In this document: one piece after another, positions 38,876 to 41,794 of the stretch
Layout: each line of letters begins with the position of its first letter
Position numbering within the stretch: position 1 is the stretch's first letter
Assembly (NCBI GenBank): GCA_035462375.1
Contig: DATHUJ010000081.1
Coordinates: forward strand, 1-41,794
From: DASTQL01 sp035462375
GTDB lineage: Bacteria; Actinomycetota; Actinomycetes; Jiangellales; Jiangellaceae
Direction of reading: 5' to 3'
Length of the DNA stretch: 41,794 nt
The notes under the pieces: generated by a model
What the model saw: the letters and a program-made list of their open reading frames with translations, nothing else
Databases searched by the model: none
What the model was told of the DNA's origin: nothing
Position numbers and translations under genes: made by a program

Positions 38876-38955
38876 CCCCAATGATCACGGCAGCCGCGTA
38901 AATGGGTGCCGCGCCAGGTGAATGCACCGCGGCGCGTGCCCACTTGCCGGGGCAG
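38876..38955 (-). repeat. Dispersed 80-bp repeat, copy D (left end)
   Basis: Left end of the nuclease unit. It forms an imperfect hairpin: TGGGTGCCGCGCC pairs with GGCGCGTGCCCA around the loop GGTGAATGCACC, with wobble pairs and small bulges. Confidence 0.9.
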
Positions 38956-38984
38956 GTGCAGGCCTGGGGTTGCGCCGGGCGGCC

Positions 38985-39986
38985 TCAGACCGGGCGAAGG
39001 TGACTCGGTTGAGGGCTTGGCCGCCAGCGCACCGGAACGACGAGCCGGCGGCCCCGCTCGAAGGCGGCCCTGAATCGGGCGACGACCAGTCGCGGGCGCT
39101 CGAGGTCCCGGTGCACCCACCGCACCACCTCTGCGCCGGTCGCACGGATCCTGTCCTCCCGCGCCTTCTCCCGTACGACGATCTGGGCCGCCTCGTCGGG
39201 GTCCGAGTCCGGCGGCACCCGGTACTTGCGCAGCCCGTCGAACTCGCCCACGGTGTTGAACTCCTCGAACCAGAAGTCCGAGCGGCCGGCGTCGCCGTTG
39301 GCGTCGAGGATCACGGCTTGTAGCTCAGGTCGCGGCAGGCCCGCCTGGACGAGCCGCGCCCGGCTGACCGACTCACCGCCGTTCTCGGCGCGGCCGTCAA
39401 CGAACGACACCACGCGTCCGGCCGTCCGGGCACCCCCGTTGTCCCGCAATGGTACGAACGTCGCCAGCAGCTCCTCGTGGTGGAGCAGCAGACGCAGTGC
39501 CGAGTCGCCCACCACGACACCCGCCTCGAAGCCGAGCTCTTCGGCTACTTCGACGACGGTCCGAGCCGGTGGCGTGACCAGGAAGCCGGTGACCTGCACC
39601 GGTTCGACCCCGAGGACCGGCCACCGGTGGTGTACCACGCCGGCCTCTCGGCGCCCCGAGGCGCGCGGCCGCATAACGTGCACCCTGGTGAGGTCCTCGT
39701 AGCGCACCTCGAGCCCGTGGATCAGGGCCGCCGAGGCGTGGCTGAACACTACGGCGGGCCCGAACCGCGCCCGGACGGCGTGGCATTTCACCAAGGCGCG
39801 CCCGCGTTCGTCGAGGTCGACCCACGTGGCGGTCTCCATGTACGCGCCGTGGCGGACCCTCGTCCAAGTCCTCGCCCGGACGTTGTCGCGGATCTCGGCC
39901 GAGTCCAACCCCAGGTCGAGGGCCTGGTGGCGCAGGACGACGCCACCTTGGGAGGCGGCCAGGGCGGAGAGGCGTTCGTCGCGCAT
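38985..39986 (-). CDS. AbiEi-type wHTH plus DUF559/Vsr-like nuclease domain protein
   Basis: 333 residues. The N-terminal part (RLSALAASQGGVVLRHQALDLG...WTRVRHGAYM) is the winged-helix module of AbiEi-family antitoxins. The C-terminal part resembles DUF559/Vsr endonucleases of the PDDEXK group: Glu205 in GGESVSRARL, PELQAV, Asp237 in GRSDFWFEE, and Glu248-Phe-Asp250-Gly...Lys254 in GEFDGLRKY. All putative catalytic acids and the Lys are present. No AbiEii toxin is next to it. ATG 39986 is used; TTG 39995 is an option. It is the sole gene inside inverted repeats D and E. Whether it acts as a defence nuclease, a regulator or a mobility enzyme is unknown. Confidence 0.8.
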   Translation of the reverse strand: MRDERLSALAASQGGVVLRHQALDLGLDSAEIRDNVRARTWTRVRHGAYMETATWVDLDERGRALVKCHAVRARFGPAVVFSHASAALIHGLEVRYEDLTRVHVMRPRASGRREAGVVHHRWPVLGVEPVQVTGFLVTPPARTVVEVAEELGFEAGVVVGDSALRLLLHHEELLATFVPLRDNGGARTAGRVVSFVDGRAENGGESVSRARLVQAGLPRPELQAVILDANGDAGRSDFWFEEFNTVGEFDGLRKYRVPPDSDPDEAAQIVVREKAREDRIRATGAEVVRWVHRDLERPRLVVARFRAAFERGRRLVVPVRWRPSPQPSHLRPV

Positions 39987-40070
39987 GCTGGCCAAGCCTG
40001 CTACTCCGCGGGCATCCGCTGCGTGGCTCGTCGACCGGGCTGTGGACGACCGGGCGGATCACCGGGTGGC

Positions 40071-40150
40071 GTGACGCGGCAACTGGGCAGGCGCCGGGGT
40101 GCATTCACCTGGCGCAGCACCCACTTACGCGGCGGCCGTGATCATTGGGG
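40071..40150 (+). repeat. Dispersed 80-bp repeat, copy E (right end)
   Basis: Right end of the nuclease unit, starting GTGACGCGGCAACTGGGCAG and ending GCCGTGATCATTGGGG; about 85 bp upstream of the nuclease start. It carries the right-end base (AACTGGG) also seen in copy C. Confidence 0.9.
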
Positions 40151-40166
40151 AAGGCAGTTACAGCCG

Positions 40167-41465
40167 TCAGGGAAGGAGCTCGCTGATCGGCAACCGGAAC
40201 GGCTGGGTGTCCTCCAGGTCCGACTCGTCGGCGATCGACCCGACCGCCCGACCCAGCACGGCCTTCTCGTCCGGCTTGTGGCGCAGCACGTCATCGACGT
40301 AGGACTTCGCGGCTTCGTCGATCCCGACCGGCCGCTGGGTGCGCTCGGCGAGGTACCACCGGTGCTCCAGCACCTCGTGGAAGACCTCGGCCGGCTCCAG
40401 CTTGCCCCGCAGCTCCCGCGGCACCGACCGCACCACCGGCTCGAAGCACGCCGTCACCCACTCGTGGGCCAGGATCTCCTCGTCCTCGCCCTGCTGGTCG
40501 GTGTACGCGGCATACGCGTCCAGGTCGTTGAGCAGCCGCCGCGCCTGGTTCTCCTGGGCGTCGATGCCGGTCAGCCGCATCAGGCGTCGCGAGTGGTGGC
40601 CGGGGTCGACGACCTTGGGCTGGACCCGCACCGTCCGCCCGCCGATGTCGGTCACGATGTCCAGCTCGGCCACGTCGAAGCCCAGCTGGTTCAGCCGCTC
40701 GACCCGCTGCGAGATTCGCCACCGGTCGTTGACGTCGAAGGCCTCCCACCTGGTGAGCTCCGCCCACAGCCCTTCGTACCTCGCCACCACCTCGTCGGAC
40801 ATCTCGATCGGGTCGATCGAGTCGTCCAGGAGTTCCCCGGCGTGAAGGTCCATCAGCTCGCCGGCGATATTGATCCGGGCGACCTCCAGGTCCTGCGCCC
40901 GCTGCCCATCGGAGAGCTGGTTGTGCAGCTCGCCCGTCTCGGCGTCGACCAGGTACGCCGAGAAGGCCCCGGCGTCCCGCCGGAACAGCGTGTTGGACAG
41001 CGAGCAGTCGCCCCAGTAGAACCCAAGCAGGTGCAGCCGCGCGAAGAGCACGACCAGTGCGTCGATCAGCCGGTGCACCGTGTCCCCCCGCATCTGCCGA
41101 CAGAACAACGCCCGGTACGGCAGGGAGAACTGCAGGTGCCGCGTCACCAGCACCGGGTCCAGCGGCGTGCCGTCCGGCGCCTCCCGGCCCGTGACGATGC
41201 CCACCGCCTCGACGGAGGGCACGTCGAGCCGCTCCAGGTCACGCAGCAGCCGGTACTCCTTCCGCGCGTAGGACTCGACGACCTCCTTGAGCGCGTAGAC
41301 CCGCCTGCCCAGCCGGGTGAACCGCACGACGTGCCGCGAGATGCCCCGCGGCAGCGCGACGAGGTACCACTCGGGCCACTCCTCGAGCGGGATGTCCCAG
41401 GGCAGGTCGAGCAGCACCTGCTGCTCGGTCGGTGCGGCGAGGATGCGCAGCTCCACGGCGCCCAT
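40167..41465 (-). CDS. DUF4032 protein with kinase-like fold
   Basis: 432 residues. Conserved actinobacterial protein with a protein-kinase-like N-terminal half: putative ATP Lys in VYALKEVVESYARKEY, catalytic-loop-like FYWGDCSLSNTLF (Asp and Asn of the GDxxxxN pattern), and metal-site-like YLVDAETGE. A second half (about 250-432) is the DUF4032 domain: VARYEGLWAELTRWEAFDVNDRWRISQRVERLNQLGFDVAEL. Related to lipopolysaccharide-kinase or APH groups by motif only; substrate is unknown. ATG at 41465 seems right. Upstream 130 bp contain the CCGTACGG cluster. Confidence 0.85.
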   Translation of the reverse strand: MGAVELRILAAPTEQQVLLDLPWDIPLEEWPEWYLVALPRGISRHVVRFTRLGRRVYALKEVVESYARKEYRLLRDLERLDVPSVEAVGIVTGREAPDGTPLDPVLVTRHLQFSLPYRALFCRQMRGDTVHRLIDALVVLFARLHLLGFYWGDCSLSNTLFRRDAGAFSAYLVDAETGELHNQLSDGQRAQDLEVARINIAGELMDLHAGELLDDSIDPIEMSDEVVARYEGLWAELTRWEAFDVNDRWRISQRVERLNQLGFDVAELDIVTDIGGRTVRVQPKVVDPGHHSRRLMRLTGIDAQENQARRLLNDLDAYAAYTDQQGEDEEILAHEWVTACFEPVVRSVPRELRGKLEPAEVFHEVLEHRWYLAERTQRPVGIDEAAKSYVDDVLRHKPDEKAVLGRAVGSIADESDLEDTQPFRLPISELLP

Positions 41466-41500
41466 CCTGCCGTAGCGCCGCGCATCCGTCGCCCACGCGG

Positions 41501-41590
41501 CGCCCTCCGTACGGCGCCCTCCGTACGGAGACCCTCCCCCGTACGGCCGGCGCCGGCCCGTGGAGGGACCGACGCCGCCGTACGGAGGGG
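41501..41590 (-). terminator. Cluster of CCGTACGG palindromes forming nested hairpins
   Basis: A 14-bp unit CGCCCTCCGTACGG is repeated in tandem (41501-41514, 41515-41528), with further CCGTACGG sites at 41539 and 41578. CCGTACGGAGGG at 41578-41589 is the exact inverse of the CCCTCCGTACGG in both tandem units, and CCCCGTACGGCCGGC/GCCGGCCCGTGG forms an inner stem. It lies 7 bp after the ABC gene stop (reverse strand), so termination is one role; it may also hold several palindromic sites. Confidence 0.55.
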
Positions 41591-41596
41591 CAGAGG

Positions 41597-41794
41597 TCAG
41601 GCGGTCAGCCGCTCGCCGGACTTGACGGAGAAGACGTGCTCCTGCTCCGGCCGGATGCGCAGCCAGACCTGGTCGCCCTTGTGCGGGGCCAGCCGCGGCT
41701 CGACCCGGGCGATGATCTGCTCGGAGGCCAGCCGCTCGGTGACGTCACCCTGCGGGCGGGCCAGGTCGCCGTAGATGAACGCGTCCGAGCCGAG
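41597..41794 (-). CDS. C-terminus of sugar ABC transporter ATPase (MalK/UgpC type)
   Basis: Last 65 residues only; the window edge cuts the rest. Text LGSDAFIYGDL near the edge, ERLASEQIIARVEPRLAPHKGDQVWLRIRPEQEHVFSVKSGERLTA, is the C-terminal OB/TOBE regulatory region of MalK/UgpC-like ATPases that serve sugar and glycerol-phosphate importers (GSDxFxY, then GDxVWLRxxPEQEHVFxxxSGERL). The nucleotide-binding domain is beyond the window, so only the family is called. It reads on the same strand as DUF4032 and is upstream of it by ~130 bp. Confidence 0.9.
   Translation of the reverse strand, partial: LGSDAFIYGDLARPQGDVTERLASEQIIARVEPRLAPHKGDQVWLRIRPEQEHVFSVKSGERLTA

Larger units (their letters stand above)
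38876..40150. mobile_element. Nuclease-carrying unit bounded by inverted 80-bp repeats (copies D and E)
   Basis: 1275 bp. Starts CCCCAATGATCACGGC right after the acyl-CoA dehydrogenase stop and ends GCCGTGATCATTGGGG 16 bp before the DUF4032 stop, i.e. between convergent gene ends. The ends are inverted copies differing at 6 of 73 core positions. The only gene inside is the AbiEi/DUF559-type protein on the reverse strand. No target duplication is seen in the flanks (CCTGA / AAGGC). Its organisation, autonomous-looking with a nuclease between terminal repeats plus gene-less and solo relatives nearby, suggests a mobile unit. Confidence 0.6.

Noticed and set aside
38985..39986. Complete AbiE toxin-antitoxin system
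   Set aside because: No AbiEii nucleotidyltransferase gene is adjacent on either side; neighbours are acyl-CoA dehydrogenase and DUF4032.
38876..40150. Classical insertion sequence
   Set aside because: No DDE, HUH or serine/tyrosine recombinase gene inside and no target duplication at the flanks. It is reported as a repeat-bounded unit, not as a known IS.
39477..41774. 765-residue forward frame opposite the nuclease and DUF4032 genes
   Set aside because: Antisense low-complexity product; the reverse strand carries kinase-like and nuclease motifs.
1..41794. tRNA, rRNA, CRISPR arrays, riboswitches or prophage genes
   Set aside because: I looked for cloverleaf-type termini, regularly spaced repeats and phage-type genes and saw none. 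The five 80-bp repeats are dispersed and in both orientations, not an array.

Overview
The window is about 72% GC (by eye), densely coded, uses many GTG starts, and carries mycothiol synthesis (mshA), CarD, SenX3/RegX3 with divergent phoU, an XRE-HbhA-DUF2516 block and a DUF4032 kinase-like protein. Together these indicate a high-GC actinobacterial chromosome. A Propionibacteriales/Nocardioidaceae-type organism is my inference from gene content and style, not proven here.

Layout. 1-7.7 kb: edge-truncated membrane protein, LytR-CpsA-Psr protein, DsrE protein, a 35-residue membrane peptide coupled to nitrobindin, a Fur regulator, YgfZ, D-aminoacyl-tRNA deacylase, a UDP-xylose-synthase-like SDR, a BKACE enzyme, an RsiG-like helical protein and a Rhizobium-type asparaginase. 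7.7-15.4 kb: NarL-type two-component system, small membrane protein, APC permease, XRE regulator with HbhA-like protein and DUF2516 protein, alpha/beta hydrolase, AlaX. 15.4-23.5 kb: L,D-transpeptidase, macro domain, mshA-ybjN-gpmA, phoU divergent from senX3-regX3, lipoprotein. 23.7-30.5 kb: a compact reverse-strand operon coxM-coxS-coxL-xdhC/coxI-coxD-coxE for a molybdenum CO dehydrogenase whose large subunit has the form-I motif AYxCSFR. 30.7-41.8 kb: UbiA prenyltransferase, carD, ispD-ispF-APH kinase, cysS-rlmB, acyl-CoA dehydrogenase, an AbiEi/DUF559 nuclease-like gene, DUF4032, and the end of a sugar-ABC ATPase.

The most unusual structure is a family of ~80-bp repeats (five clear copies: 15588, 32294, 32681, 38876, 40071). 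Four of them form two inverted pairs that begin CCCC and end GGGG. One pair encloses exactly one gene, the wHTH (AbiEi-type) plus PDDEXK (DUF559/Vsr-like) protein (unit 38876-40150). The other encloses ~300 bp of apparently noncoding DNA (unit 32294-32760). Within each pair the copies share private bases, as terminal inverted repeats do. A more diverged unit of similar design sits at 3759-3946. This looks like a small mobile or self-maintaining element with a nuclease-carrying form and gene-less derivatives; the role of the nuclease in its movement is a hypothesis.

Two genome-wide signatures also stand out. First, many genes have a TAnnnT hexamer 7-8 nt before the start codon, the signature of leaderless mRNAs, and in four cases the hexamer begins with the stop codon of the preceding gene. 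Second, the heptamer CGTACGG (often as palindrome CCGTACGG) occurs roughly 45 times, well above what base composition predicts, and is used in genes where it demands rare codons.
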